A DNA stretch of 64,000 bases. Origin: CAZLMW01 sp964560875. GTDB taxonomy: Bacteria > Myxococcota_A > UBA9042. A program made the translations under genes and the position numbers. Numbering within the stretch: the stretch's first letter is position 1; every line of letters starts with the position of its first letter. Positions 1 through 10,193 of the stretch are shown piece by piece. The notes below the pieces were generated by a model. The model saw only the letters and a program-made list of their open reading frames with translations. It was not told the origin of the DNA and did no database searches. Location: assembly GCA_964560875.1 (NCBI GenBank), contig CAZLMW010000036.1, forward strand, positions 3,787-67,786, in the 5' to 3' direction.

Positions 1-104
1 TTGGGCGCGGAGACGCCGGAAAGGGCGCCGTTGAAGCTACCGATTGGGGTCCGAGCGGCTGCTGCGATCCAGACTTCTCTGCTCATGCGATCCTCTCTGC
101 TCAT
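1..104 (-). CDS. Acetyl-CoA acetyltransferase (thiolase), N-terminal fragment cut by window edge
   Basis: Reading leftwards from the ATG at 102-104 gives about 34 codons that run off the window. Residues from the second Met on match the thiolase N-terminus (VWIAAAARTPIGSFNGAL, the family's V.V.AARTPIG.F.G.L). The family condenses two acetyl-CoA to acetoacetyl-CoA or cleaves 3-ketoacyl-CoA; which role applies cannot be seen. A GGAGG sits 5 bases before the first ATG. A second in-frame ATG at 84-86 has its own GAGG because the region is tandemly duplicated. The gene lies 51 bases downstream of ndk on the same strand, so it probably belongs to the sucCD-ndk operon. It could supply acetoacetyl-CoA for the mevalonate genes found further right, which is inference. 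Confidence 0.8.
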   Translation of the reverse strand, partial: MSREDRMSREVWIAAAARTPIGSFNGALSGVSAP

Positions 105-111
105 GCGATCC
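76..111. repeat. Perfect 2 x 18 bp tandem duplication over a translation start
   Basis: The unit TCTCTGCTCATGCGATCC occurs at 76-93 and again, unchanged, at 94-111. On the minus strand each copy carries GGATCGCATGAGCAGAGA, that is the end of the Shine-Dalgarno sequence plus ATG AGC AGA. The thiolase gene therefore has two in-frame starts six codons apart, each with a GAGG-type ribosome-binding site. Confidence 0.9.
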
Positions 112-155
112 TCCGAAAGGGGCGCGGGTTTCAGATGCGCCGTCGGTTCACCGGT

Positions 156-578
156 TCAGTGAATCTCGAACGCGACGCTGAAAAAGTAGGCCACTTCGCG
201 CGCAGCAGAAGCCTCGCTGTCGCTTCCGTGCACGGTGTTTTGGCCCTTGGAGGCGGCGTACAGCTTTCGGAGAGTGCCTTCGGCGGCTTCAGCCGGGTCG
301 GTGGCGCCCATCAGCTCGCGGTTCTTGGCGATCGCGTTTTCGCCCTCGAGGACCATCAACACAACGCGGCCGCTGGTCATGAAGTCGACGAGCTCGCCAA
401 AAAACGGACGCTCCTTGTGCTCGGCGTAGAAACCCTCGGCCGCGCCGCGCGACAGGTGCACCATCTTCATCGCCGCGATGCGCAGGCCGCTCTCTTCGAA
501 GTGGGCCACAACGTGACCGATGTGGTGGTTCTTGACGCCGTCGGGCTTGATGATCGAAAGAGTGCGCTGGATAGCCAT
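156..578 (-). CDS. ndk: Nucleoside diphosphate kinase
   Basis: A 140-residue protein of normal Ndk length. It transfers the gamma phosphate of ATP to NDPs through a phosphohistidine. Visible family marks are the N-terminal TLSIIKPDG and the active-site NTVHGSDS with the catalytic His at 117. I chose the ATG at 576-578 because GGAG lies 7 bases upstream; an earlier in-frame ATG at 596 adds six residues without a better site. It lies about 95 bases downstream of sucD. Succinyl-CoA synthetase and Ndk are linked in nucleotide use, since one makes GTP/ATP and the other equilibrates it, so co-transcription makes sense. Confidence 0.95.
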   Translation of the reverse strand: MAIQRTLSIIKPDGVKNHHIGHVVAHFEESGLRIAAMKMVHLSRGAAEGFYAEHKERPFFGELVDFMTSGRVVLMVLEGENAIAKNRELMGATDPAEAAEGTLRKLYAASKGQNTVHGSDSEASAAREVAYFFSVAFEIH

Positions 579-672
579 TGTTTGCTCCGTGCCCATTTGT
601 CTTGATCCGGGCGTGGTCCGAAGTGACCGATTGGGGCGCCGAAATGCGCCTGGTTCGTGCGATGGGTGGCGC

Positions 673-1566
<894 letters not shown>

Positions 1567-1635
1567 GGGTTGTCTCCGTAGTGGCTTTCGGCCTGGCGTT
1601 CGGTGGGTCGTTGCTGCTTTGAGGTTCGCGGTCAA

Positions 1636-2814
<1,179 letters not shown>

Positions 2815-2973
2815 GGCGGCCTCGTTTGGGTCGTTTGCGGTCGATCGACGCGGGTTCAGATCGTCGGAATGCGCCGTCCAAGACGGACGCGGGCGGATAG
2901 CACTTGCAGGGCTTGGAGGCAAGCCGAATGAGGCGTGAAACCGTAAAACTGCGCGGCGGAATCGCAGGGTGGT

Positions 2974-3678
2974 TCAGGTTCGAGAGGCCTGCAGGGCGAG
3001 CGCGTATTTGCTCAGGCGAGTCGGCCGGCCAGGCGCGGAGCTGATCATCTGCGCCACCTTCTGACGATCGGGGACGGCCGCCTTGATTTCGACGACGTGC
3101 ATGGGGTCGAGGATGACGGACCGACGAAACTGCGGACGCAAGAGGTGTTGCGGCCACAAGGTCAACTCGTTGTCGATCGTGACGCGAATCGCGCCGTCCC
3201 GGGTCACGAAATACTCCCGGTAGTACCGCACGGCCACGCTCGGCCGTTCCGTCGTGTCGAAGAGCAGGCCGAGAACCGGCGGCAACTGGGGTCGGATCAG
3301 CCGCCGGATCGCGCGCCACGACAAGGACTCGAAGTCGATCGGGCCGCGCAGCTTGGCGATATGCTTGAAGCCTGCCTGCGCCCTTTTGCACTTGGCTTCG
3401 AAGCGCAGCTCGTCAGGACTCAGTCCTTCGCCATACCAGCGGATGCGGGCCTTGACGCGGTCGGCGATGCCGGCTTCTGCCGACTCCAGACAGGTGAAGT
3501 CGGGCGTGTCGAAGTAGACGCTGCGCACAACGCGGGGTGGGTAGGCGGTGCCAAGGCCCTCGTCATGCAGCCAGGTGTCGATGGCGGCGCGCGACGTCCG
3601 GGGTACGCCGATCTTGATCTCGTAGCGGGGATCGTCCTGGTTGCCGAGCAGATCGAGGATGTGGACGCCGGTGGTCAT
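2974..3678 (-). CDS. VTC-domain polyphosphate-polymerase-like protein
   Basis: A 234-residue protein with the layout of the VTC catalytic domain, a tunnel fold that in yeast Vtc4 makes polyphosphate from ATP. The basic and acidic strand motifs are visible in order: RYEIKIGVP near the N-terminus, VRSVYFDTPDF, KARIRWYG, LRFEAKCKR, AVRYYREYF, and MHVVEIKAAV with LSKYALAL at the end. These supply the alternating Lys/Arg and Glu residues lining the tunnel. Bacterial members are usually found with CotH-family and DUF4956 proteins, exactly as here (12-base gap to the CotH gene). Substrate and product of the bacterial proteins are not established, so polyphosphate synthesis is only a possibility. Confidence 0.75.
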   Translation of the reverse strand: MTTGVHILDLLGNQDDPRYEIKIGVPRTSRAAIDTWLHDEGLGTAYPPRVVRSVYFDTPDFTCLESAEAGIADRVKARIRWYGEGLSPDELRFEAKCKRAQAGFKHIAKLRGPIDFESLSWRAIRRLIRPQLPPVLGLLFDTTERPSVAVRYYREYFVTRDGAIRVTIDNELTLWPQHLLRPQFRRSVILDPMHVVEIKAAVPDRQKVAQMISSAPGRPTRLSKYALALQASRT

Positions 3679-3690
3679 GTCGTTTCCGCC

Positions 3691-5871
3691 TCAACCGCCC
3701 AGCCAGCCGAGCTTGATGATGCGGGCGAGCGGCGCCTTTTCGGTCGGTTGGAGCTTGCCATCGACTCGCACTTCGCTGTCACCGTGGCTGAGGATCGCCT
3801 TGTCGCGGGCCACGATCGTGCAGGATTCGGCGGCGACCTTCGGGCTGCCAAAACGCGGCTTTTTTGCGTACGCGGCCAGCCCGGTGTGCGCGATGTCGAC
3901 CATCTTGATGTTGCGCAAGGTGACCCGACTGCCGTCCTTGATCGCCAACCCGACCGCGGCACCGGCGATCACCATGGCATCGATGCCGACGGTTGAGCCT
4001 TCGCCGATCGACACGCCCTTGTCGCCGACCTTGTCCACATACGTGCCGGTGATGCGCAGCCCGGTGGCACCGCGCACGTCGATTGCGTCGCCCGCGATGT
4101 CGCTGAGCCTGGTGTCCTGGATGCGGCTGTCTCGGCCGTACGCGATCGCGATCCCGTCGCCCTTGCCGGAGACAAAGACGCAATCGTCGAGCTCGATCGT
4201 GGCACGAACAGCTTCGAGCGCTGCAGAGCCCGGCCAGTTCTTGAAGACGACGTTGCTGAGCTCGGCACGCGACTCGTGCACAACCAGAGGTGGCCGCCCC
4301 ACTGCTGACTCTCCACCGGTAAATCCGACGTGCGCCGCGACAAGTCCGCCGCGACTGATCACGAGACCTCGCGGTGCTGTCGGTCCCGTTCTCCAGCCGA
4401 AACGGAGGCGGATGAGTCTGTCGCGGCTGCCTATCAGGGTGGCGGCGCCGCGGATGATCAGCGCGCCGCGATCTTGAAATTTCATCGTCGCGCCAGGTTC
4501 GACCACCAGGCAGCTTCCCGGTGGCGGCCTGATCGGGCGCTCGATCGTCCACGTTCCCGCCGGAACCACGATGCAGGCGCGCTTGGGCCAGACTGGGTCG
4601 CGCTTGAGAATGCGTTCGATCGAGATGTTGACCGGCGGCTCGGAGCCAGGACCGGGCTCTGCGGCTTTGACCTCGCGCTTTTTCCTTTCGCGGGGCACGG
4701 CCATCGGGAATTCGTCCCGCAACAGGCGGGTGATCGGCACGTCGCGTGGCACGGTTTGAGCGGCGGCGCGACGGGTGGCCGGGCTGCTGAGCAGGTGGTG
4801 GGGAAGCGGGCGGCGCATGGGTCGCGAACCGGTGCGATCGAGGTCGACGGGGCCGGACGAGTAGGCGACGGGTTCGAGCCGATCGATCGCGATGTTGTAG
4901 TACCAGCGCATGTTGTCCCAGCGCACGAGGGGCTCGACGCCAAACGCCTTGACCACGGCGAGAAAGCGACCGGTTGTGTGGGTGTCCACCGCGTCATCCA
5001 CGGCGATCGAACCATCGAGCAAGCCGTCGAGCAGCTGACGACCGCGCTTGGATTTGGCACGTCGGAGCGGTTCGTCGCGCCATCGCCCAGCTCGGTGGAC
5101 CTTGGCCTTGAGCAGCCGCGGGTCGACGTAGCCGATCGCGTCGTCGTCGGAAGTGGCGGAGGAATCGGCGGGCAACGCGGCGACGATGCGCAACAGCGGA
5201 CCGGGCGGACGACGGTTGTCGGCGACGAGCTCTTTGCTCAGGTATTCTTCAAGCGCGAACGTGCCAAAATCCTTGCCATTTACTTCGACAACGACGAACC
5301 GATACCGCGGCGCCATGACGCCGGCCTCGCGCATCGCGCCGTAGAGAAACTGCTTGTCGTACAACCCGTCGCCGATCGGAGATTTGAGTGTAAACCGCTC
5401 AACGCCCAGCACATGATCGCCGCCACGAACCCGCACGCGAATCGGCCACTTCGACCCGGCCAGGGCACGGACGTCGTCGCCTTGCAGACGTAGCTTGACC
5501 GCCATCGTCCGCCCGCCAAAACGCAGCTCGCCGCCGACGAAATCCTTGTTGGACGCGTCGAGGCGTCCTTCCGCCAAGGCAAAGGCGCGTTTGTCGAGCA
5601 GCTTCTTCCACGACTTGAACTTCACATCGAAGCGCAGCACGGGCAGATCGACGGACGGCTTGGTGATCGCGCCGATCCAAGCCTGCAGGGCCGGACCACG
5701 CTTTTCGCTCGCGCGCCAACCGCGACTCGTCATGAACGCGTCGAGTGAGTCGGCGCCGATCAGGGGAAGCGCAGCACCGATGACCACCAGCGCGATCGCC
5801 GGCAAGCCCAGCAGCCATGCCGGAAAGCGACCTACAGCGGTGGTGGGACGGACAGCGACGTCGATGCGCAC
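3691..5871 (-). CDS. CotH-family protein with C-terminal right-handed beta-helix
   Basis: A 726-residue protein. Residues about 15-40 form one hydrophobic segment after a short N-tail, so it is membrane-anchored or secreted. Residues about 80-390 resemble the CotH kinase-like domain (LRFGGRTMAVKLRLQGDD, then a gene-typical KQFLYGAMREAGVMAPRY and NGKDFGTFALEEY). In spore-coat CotH this domain is an atypical protein kinase; the activity here is unproven. Residues about 430-700 are short repeating strands with many G-x-A/V-I steps (for example DIAGDAIDVRGATGLRITGT), typical of a parallel beta-helix that binds or cuts surface polymers. It sits between the VTC and DUF4956 genes, with gaps of 12 and 18 bases, so the three are surely one operon. 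Confidence 0.7.
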   Translation of the reverse strand: MRIDVAVRPTTAVGRFPAWLLGLPAIALVVIGAALPLIGADSLDAFMTSRGWRASEKRGPALQAWIGAITKPSVDLPVLRFDVKFKSWKKLLDKRAFALAEGRLDASNKDFVGGELRFGGRTMAVKLRLQGDDVRALAGSKWPIRVRVRGGDHVLGVERFTLKSPIGDGLYDKQFLYGAMREAGVMAPRYRFVVVEVNGKDFGTFALEEYLSKELVADNRRPPGPLLRIVAALPADSSATSDDDAIGYVDPRLLKAKVHRAGRWRDEPLRRAKSKRGRQLLDGLLDGSIAVDDAVDTHTTGRFLAVVKAFGVEPLVRWDNMRWYYNIAIDRLEPVAYSSGPVDLDRTGSRPMRRPLPHHLLSSPATRRAAAQTVPRDVPITRLLRDEFPMAVPRERKKREVKAAEPGPGSEPPVNISIERILKRDPVWPKRACIVVPAGTWTIERPIRPPPGSCLVVEPGATMKFQDRGALIIRGAATLIGSRDRLIRLRFGWRTGPTAPRGLVISRGGLVAAHVGFTGGESAVGRPPLVVHESRAELSNVVFKNWPGSAALEAVRATIELDDCVFVSGKGDGIAIAYGRDSRIQDTRLSDIAGDAIDVRGATGLRITGTYVDKVGDKGVSIGEGSTVGIDAMVIAGAAVGLAIKDGSRVTLRNIKMVDIAHTGLAAYAKKPRFGSPKVAAESCTIVARDKAILSHGDSEVRVDGKLQPTEKAPLARIIKLGWLGG

Positions 5872-5889
5872 GACGACTCCCTCAAACCG

Positions 5890-6570
5890 CTAGACTGCGG
5901 GCATTCGCTGTTGGTCGATGAGGGTCACCCGCACGCTCGGAAACTGCTTTTGAAGCGCGGACGTGAGCGCGGTGATGCTCGCGGGGCCTTCGACGTCGAC
6001 CTGGTATGTCAGCTCGACGTGGCTGCCTTCGGTGTCCATGCGGCGCAGATCGACGGCTGTGCAGTGCTGCACCAAGATGGCCTGGACGGGTTCGATCGCC
6101 GCGGAAGCCTCGTTTTCGGCATCGACGCCAAGGCTCAGGTAAAGGTTGCGGCCGTGATCGCGACGGCGCGCCATTTGGACGAGGGTGACGAGCGCGAGAA
6201 TGACGACGGTGCCGACGCCCGTTTCGAGTCGATAGTCAGCGCCGAAACCGAGCCCGATCGCGATGGCCATGAACAGGTAGGCGAGCTCTTCAGGTTCTTT
6301 GACCGGTGTCCGAAAACGCACGATCGACAAGGCGCCAACCAGCCCGAGCGACAAGGCCAGCGACGACTTGACGATGCTGATGATGAGGCAGGTGGCGAGC
6401 GCGACGAAGACGAAGACGCGGGAGAAATGCGCCCGACCGGCGAGCGTTCCGCCGAGGTACCGATAGTGGACGCCAAGGCCCGCTGCGATCGCGGCCGCCA
6501 TCACGAGGTTGATGACGAGCGCCGACAAGGACAGCGGCGCGACCTGTAGGTTGTTGAGAAGCTCGTCCAC
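5890..6570 (-). CDS. DUF4956 inner-membrane protein
   Basis: About 226 residues with four hydrophobic segments in the N-terminal two thirds and a soluble C-terminal ferredoxin-like tail. The diagnostic DUF4956 block is present, ending in LGLVGALSIVRFRTPVKEPE followed by a hydrophobic AYLFMAIAIGLGFGA. Members are regularly encoded beside VTC and CotH genes, as here; function unknown. I took the GTG at 6568-6570 because GGAAGA lies just upstream. A TTG at 6585 would add five residues but has no visible ribosome-binding site. It is first in the operon, and the 91 bases to the divergent gene at 6662 should hold its promoter. Confidence 0.78.
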   Translation of the reverse strand: MDELLNNLQVAPLSLSALVINLVMAAAIAAGLGVHYRYLGGTLAGRAHFSRVFVFVALATCLIISIVKSSLALSLGLVGALSIVRFRTPVKEPEELAYLFMAIAIGLGFGADYRLETGVGTVVILALVTLVQMARRRDHGRNLYLSLGVDAENEASAAIEPVQAILVQHCTAVDLRRMDTEGSHVELTYQVDVEGPASITALTSALQKQFPSVRVTLIDQQRMPAV

Positions 6571-6661
6571 AGGATCTTCCGTCAAGGGCTGAGGCTATCG
6601 TAGCGTTTTGACACCGGCGCGCGACTTATCCGCAGCGGTGGTCGAAGATTCGCAGGAGCAG

Positions 6662-7636
6662 ATGCCACCAAATCCCACCGATGAACAGAACAGCGAGGGC
6701 GCTTTCGGGTGGCTGCTCAAGACGATCGATGGAGCGAAGGCGCGGCTTTCCGTGCGTCTGCCGGTGATCAGCAGGGCTGTGACGATCGGCTTGCGGGCCG
6801 AGATCATCGATCGTGCGGCGGCCCTGGCGCTCTTCAGCATGCTGGCGGCGGTTCCGGCGCTGCTCGGTGCGTTTTCGGCGGCTGGTTTTCTGCTCGGCAA
6901 ATTCGACGACATGGCCCAGATCGCGGGGTACGAAGTCGCAAGCGAGCCGATCATGAAGAAGCTCATCGCTTTCGTCCAGCAGCTGTTGCCGGGCGTGACG
7001 TGGGACCCAGCAGCGCTCGCGCACCAGCTCGTGGAACATCGGGCGGAAAACGGCGTCTACGGAACGGTGGCGGCGGTCACTCTCGGCCTCGGCGTGTTTG
7101 CCCGCCTCGACGCAGCGATCCGCGTGACTCTCGGGCGTAAGAGACGTTCGGCGTGGCGGGCGGCGGGCTCGATGTCGCTCGTGTTCATCTTCATGGGGTT
7201 GTTGGCCGCCCTGCTCGTCTTCGCGGCGCCGTTGACGCAGTGGTGGATGACCACAACGCAGGTGAAGGTCGCGGCGTTTTCGGAGGACTTGTCGGCGTGG
7301 CTGCCGTCGCTGTTCGCCGCCGGTCAGGCGCTGCCGATCGCGATCGGGTTCTTCATCATCGTGCGCTGGTCGGCGGGCTCGAGGCGGCTCGGCAAGCGAC
7401 GGATCGCGGTGGCGGCCGTGCTCTATGCGCTGCTCTGGTTCCTCGGCCAACGAGCGTTCACGCTATACGTCGCCGAGGTGATCGCGATGAACGCGATCTA
7501 CGGCACGCTGACCGGTGTGTTGGCGCTGATGCTCTGGCTCTACTATGCCGCGATCGCGTTCTTGGCAGTGGTCGCGATGCTCGCGGCGTACGTGGCGAAC
7601 CGCGATGGGCTTTTGCCCGACGATCGGCCCCTGTAG
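6662..7636 (+). CDS. YihY/BrkB-family inner-membrane protein
   Basis: A 324-residue protein with about six hydrophobic segments. The YihY/BrkB pattern is visible: AAALALFSMLAAVPALLGAF in the first membrane segment, a periplasmic loop, YGTVAAVTLGLGVFARLDAAI, and the C-terminal AIYGTLTGVLALMLWLYYAA, the most conserved part of the family. Despite the old label RNase BN/BrkB, members are membrane proteins of unclear function, possibly transporters. I prefer the ATG at 6662, which has AGGAG directly upstream (short 3-base spacing), over a TTG at 6608. It is divergent from the DUF4956 operon. Confidence 0.8.
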   Translation: MPPNPTDEQNSEGAFGWLLKTIDGAKARLSVRLPVISRAVTIGLRAEIIDRAAALALFSMLAAVPALLGAFSAAGFLLGKFDDMAQIAGYEVASEPIMKKLIAFVQQLLPGVTWDPAALAHQLVEHRAENGVYGTVAAVTLGLGVFARLDAAIRVTLGRKRRSAWRAAGSMSLVFIFMGLLAALLVFAAPLTQWWMTTTQVKVAAFSEDLSAWLPSLFAAGQALPIAIGFFIIVRWSAGSRRLGKRRIAVAAVLYALLWFLGQRAFTLYVAEVIAMNAIYGTLTGVLALMLWLYYAAIAFLAVVAMLAAYVANRDGLLPDDRPL

Positions 7637-7713
7637 GCTCGCGCTCCGATCGGCAGCAAGCCCGGGCGCTGACAGCGGACCGGGTAAGAGATCACGCCCC
7701 CTCGGAGTGAAAG

Positions 7714-8226
7714 ATGGCCACCGGAAAGCCCATGGAACGCCACGGCATTCGGCTCTACAAGCAGTACTTCAACTTCGGCTCGGCGCACTTCCTCATCTTC
7801 GCCGACGGCACGCGCGAAGAGCTGCACGGGCACAACTACCGCGCCACGCTCGAACTGGACTCGGAGCTCGACGACGCCAACCTCGTGGCGGACTTCCTCG
7901 TCGTCAAACCGATCTTCAAGGCGGTGTGCGATAGCCTGGACCACCGCACGCTGATTCCGCTCCGCAACCAGCACCTGCAGGTGGATGCCGACGAAAAAGA
8001 GGTGACGGTGCTGTATCGCGACGACCGCTACATTTTTCCGATCCGAGACGTGTGCCTGCTCGACATCGAGAACACGGCGAGTGAGCTGCTGGCGCGTTTC
8101 ATCTGTCGGCAGTTCATCGACAAACTCAGCGCCGAGTTGCCTCAACTTCGGCCGCAGCGCGTGATGGTGACCGTGGAAGAATCGCCGGGACAGAGCGCCG
8201 TCTACGAGCTCAGGTTCGACGCGTGA
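7714..8226 (+). CDS. 6-pyruvoyltetrahydropterin synthase family, PTPS-III-like
   Basis: A 170-residue member of COG0720. The zinc ligands are seen as His25 in FGSAH and His38/His40 in LHGHNY. QueD enzymes have Cys in a CxxxHGH motif and act in queuosine synthesis. Here there is no Cys and the motif is E35-E-L-H-G-H, the ExxHGH signature described for PTPS-III, which bypasses FolB in folate synthesis by making 6-hydroxymethyldihydropterin. The middle and C-terminal parts (SLDHRTLIPL, NTASELLARFI, VTVEESPGQSAVY) carry the usual DHxxLN-like and substrate-binding Glu regions. GGAG precedes the ATG by 7 bases. Its end overlaps the next gene by 4 bases. Confidence 0.75.
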   Translation: MATGKPMERHGIRLYKQYFNFGSAHFLIFADGTREELHGHNYRATLELDSELDDANLVADFLVVKPIFKAVCDSLDHRTLIPLRNQHLQVDADEKEVTVLYRDDRYIFPIRDVCLLDIENTASELLARFICRQFIDKLSAELPQLRPQRVMVTVEESPGQSAVYELRFDA

Positions 8227-10193
8227 ACGATCAACAGCCGGCGCCGATGCCCGCTTTCGCCAGCGACCCAGCGGCGGTTCTTGCTGCGGGACTGGCCGGC
8301 GTCGTGCTCGTCGCGATCTCGGCTGGCGGCCCGTCGTGGCTGGACTCTGCCGAGTTGATCGCGGCAGCCCGAGAGTTGGGCGGCATTCATCCCCCAGGGC
8401 ACCCGGCATGGCTGTCGCTGGCGGGGCTCGCAGAGTGGCTTCCGATCGGTGCCTACAGCGCGCGCGTGGTCTGGCTCAGCGCGATCTTTGGGGCGCTAGC
8501 CGTCGCTCTTACAGTGCGCCTGGCCCGTCGCGCGATGGGGCCGTTTGGCACGACGACCGCTGGATCCTGGTGGGCGTTTGGGGCCGGCGTCGCTGTGGCT
8601 TCGTCGGGCTCGATGTGGCTCTTCGGTGGGCGCGCCGAGGTCTACACGCTCGCGCTGGCCAGCAACCTCTGGGCCATCGACGCGGCGCTTCGGGCAGGTG
8701 ACGCGGCCGAACGCGGAGATCTGCGGCCCGGCCCGGTCGTCGAGACCGCCGTCGCGGTCGCCGTCGGTCTGCTCAATCATCACTACATTACGCTGTTTGC
8801 GCTGCCGGCGGTCGCCGTCGCCGGGTGGCCGGCATTGATGAGCCTGGGCCGCGGTCGCCCTCGTGTTCTGCTGACCGCCGTTGCGGTCGCCGCTTTCGCC
8901 GGCCTCGCGTACCTCGCGCCGAGCCTGCGGTCGCTCGCCGACACCGAGATGCAATGGGGCGATCCAGCGACGCCGCTCGGCTTCTGGCAGGGCATCACGG
9001 CCGCGCATTTTCAGCGATCAGTCACCGAGTCCAATGTCGCGATCGGCGACAACTTGCTCGTGCTTTTCGGGGCCCTCGCGGCCCGCACCGGTCCGATCGT
9101 CGCCGCGGTTGGCTTCGTCGGGCTCGGACTCGGCGGCTTGCAGCGACGGCGGGCATGGTTGGCGGTCGCGGTGGCCGCCCTGGGAGCGCTCGCAACAAAG
9201 GCGCTGATGGCGATCAACACCGGCAACCCGGACGACTACGGTTACACGGCTCTGGCCGCGGCAGCCCTCGGGATCGGCATCGCCTCGTTTGGCGCGATGG
9301 TCTTCGGAGCGGAAGGCCCGTTGCGTCGCTTGGCAGCGAGCCGACGTCGACGGCTGAGTTTCTTCGTGCTGCCATGGCTGCTGTTGATGTGCGCGCTGCA
9401 GGCGTTCGGCCAGTGGTATGACCCGGACGTCAACCTCGCCGGGATGCGTTCGCCGGACATCGTTGACGGGCACATGCGGCGCGTTTTCTCGCCGGGCGCC
9501 CTGTACCTCTCCAACCAGCCGTTTCTCGCGTTCAACGAACAGGCGTTTCGCATCGCCGAAGGGCGACGCCCCGACCTGACCGCCAGCCACCTGTCGTTCC
9601 GAACGGGCGATACGGATGGGGGCAAACGATTCGCGCGCTGGCTGTCGAAACGACGACCCGAAGTGGGCGGCCTTGCCCGTGTTTCTGTGCGCTTGAAGAC
9701 CCCCGCCATCGGCAACCTGCTCCCGCTGGTCAATCGTTGGGATGTTTTCGCGGAGCGCGACGCCGATATCCGCATTCCGCCGAGCGTCTACGGCTTCGAC
9801 GCGTTCGCCAACCGCCTGCTCCGGCAGCCGGAGAGGGCCGTGGACTACACCGACGCCCAGGCAGCCGAGCGACATCAGCGCATCTGGAGCGCCCTGTATG
9901 AGCGGCTGGAACGGCTCGGACCGATCGACCGGCAGACGCGCGAAGTCCTGGTGTGGCAGCACGCGATCGAGGCAGCCGGGGCGCTCCGGATGGGCCGCGT
10001 GGAGACGGCGCGGGGCGAGCTCGAGCTTGCGCAGAAGCTCGCACCTCGCGACGCGACCCTCCGAGTCCTGCAGTGGCGCCTCAACGCGCTGGAAGATCGG
10101 CATCGCAGCGGGGATTCTCGCGGCTATCGAGCCTTGTGGGCGCGGTACAATCGGATGCCCCTGGATGCGCTGACGAGCCCGGATCTGCCATGA
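8223..10193 (+). CDS. DUF2723 membrane protein (TMEM260/protein O-mannosyltransferase-like)
   Basis: A 656-residue protein. Ten or so hydrophobic segments fill residues 15-410; the remaining ~245 residues are soluble and helical, ending in a TPR-like stretch. The N-terminal first-loop signature of DUF2723 is clear: WLDSAELIAAARELGGIHPPGHP, with Asp41, Glu44 and His56, and later FGGRAEVYTLALA. The family is related to GT-C glycosyltransferases that use polyprenyl-phosphate sugars; human TMEM260 is an O-mannosyltransferase. The bacterial target is unknown. The GTG start overlaps the PTPS stop and its stop overlaps the fni ATG, so it is translated as part of the isoprenoid operon. Confidence 0.75.
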   Translation: MNDQQPAPMPAFASDPAAVLAAGLAGVVLVAISAGGPSWLDSAELIAAARELGGIHPPGHPAWLSLAGLAEWLPIGAYSARVVWLSAIFGALAVALTVRLARRAMGPFGTTTAGSWWAFGAGVAVASSGSMWLFGGRAEVYTLALASNLWAIDAALRAGDAAERGDLRPGPVVETAVAVAVGLLNHHYITLFALPAVAVAGWPALMSLGRGRPRVLLTAVAVAAFAGLAYLAPSLRSLADTEMQWGDPATPLGFWQGITAAHFQRSVTESNVAIGDNLLVLFGALAARTGPIVAAVGFVGLGLGGLQRRRAWLAVAVAALGALATKALMAINTGNPDDYGYTALAAAALGIGIASFGAMVFGAEGPLRRLAASRRRRLSFFVLPWLLLMCALQAFGQWYDPDVNLAGMRSPDIVDGHMRRVFSPGALYLSNQPFLAFNEQAFRIAEGRRPDLTASHLSFRTGDTDGGKRFARWLSKRRPEVGGLARVSVRLKTPAIGNLLPLVNRWDVFAERDADIRIPPSVYGFDAFANRLLRQPERAVDYTDAQAAERHQRIWSALYERLERLGPIDRQTREVLVWQHAIEAAGALRMGRVETARGELELAQKLAPRDATLRVLQWRLNALEDRHRSGDSRGYRALWARYNRMPLDALTSPDLP

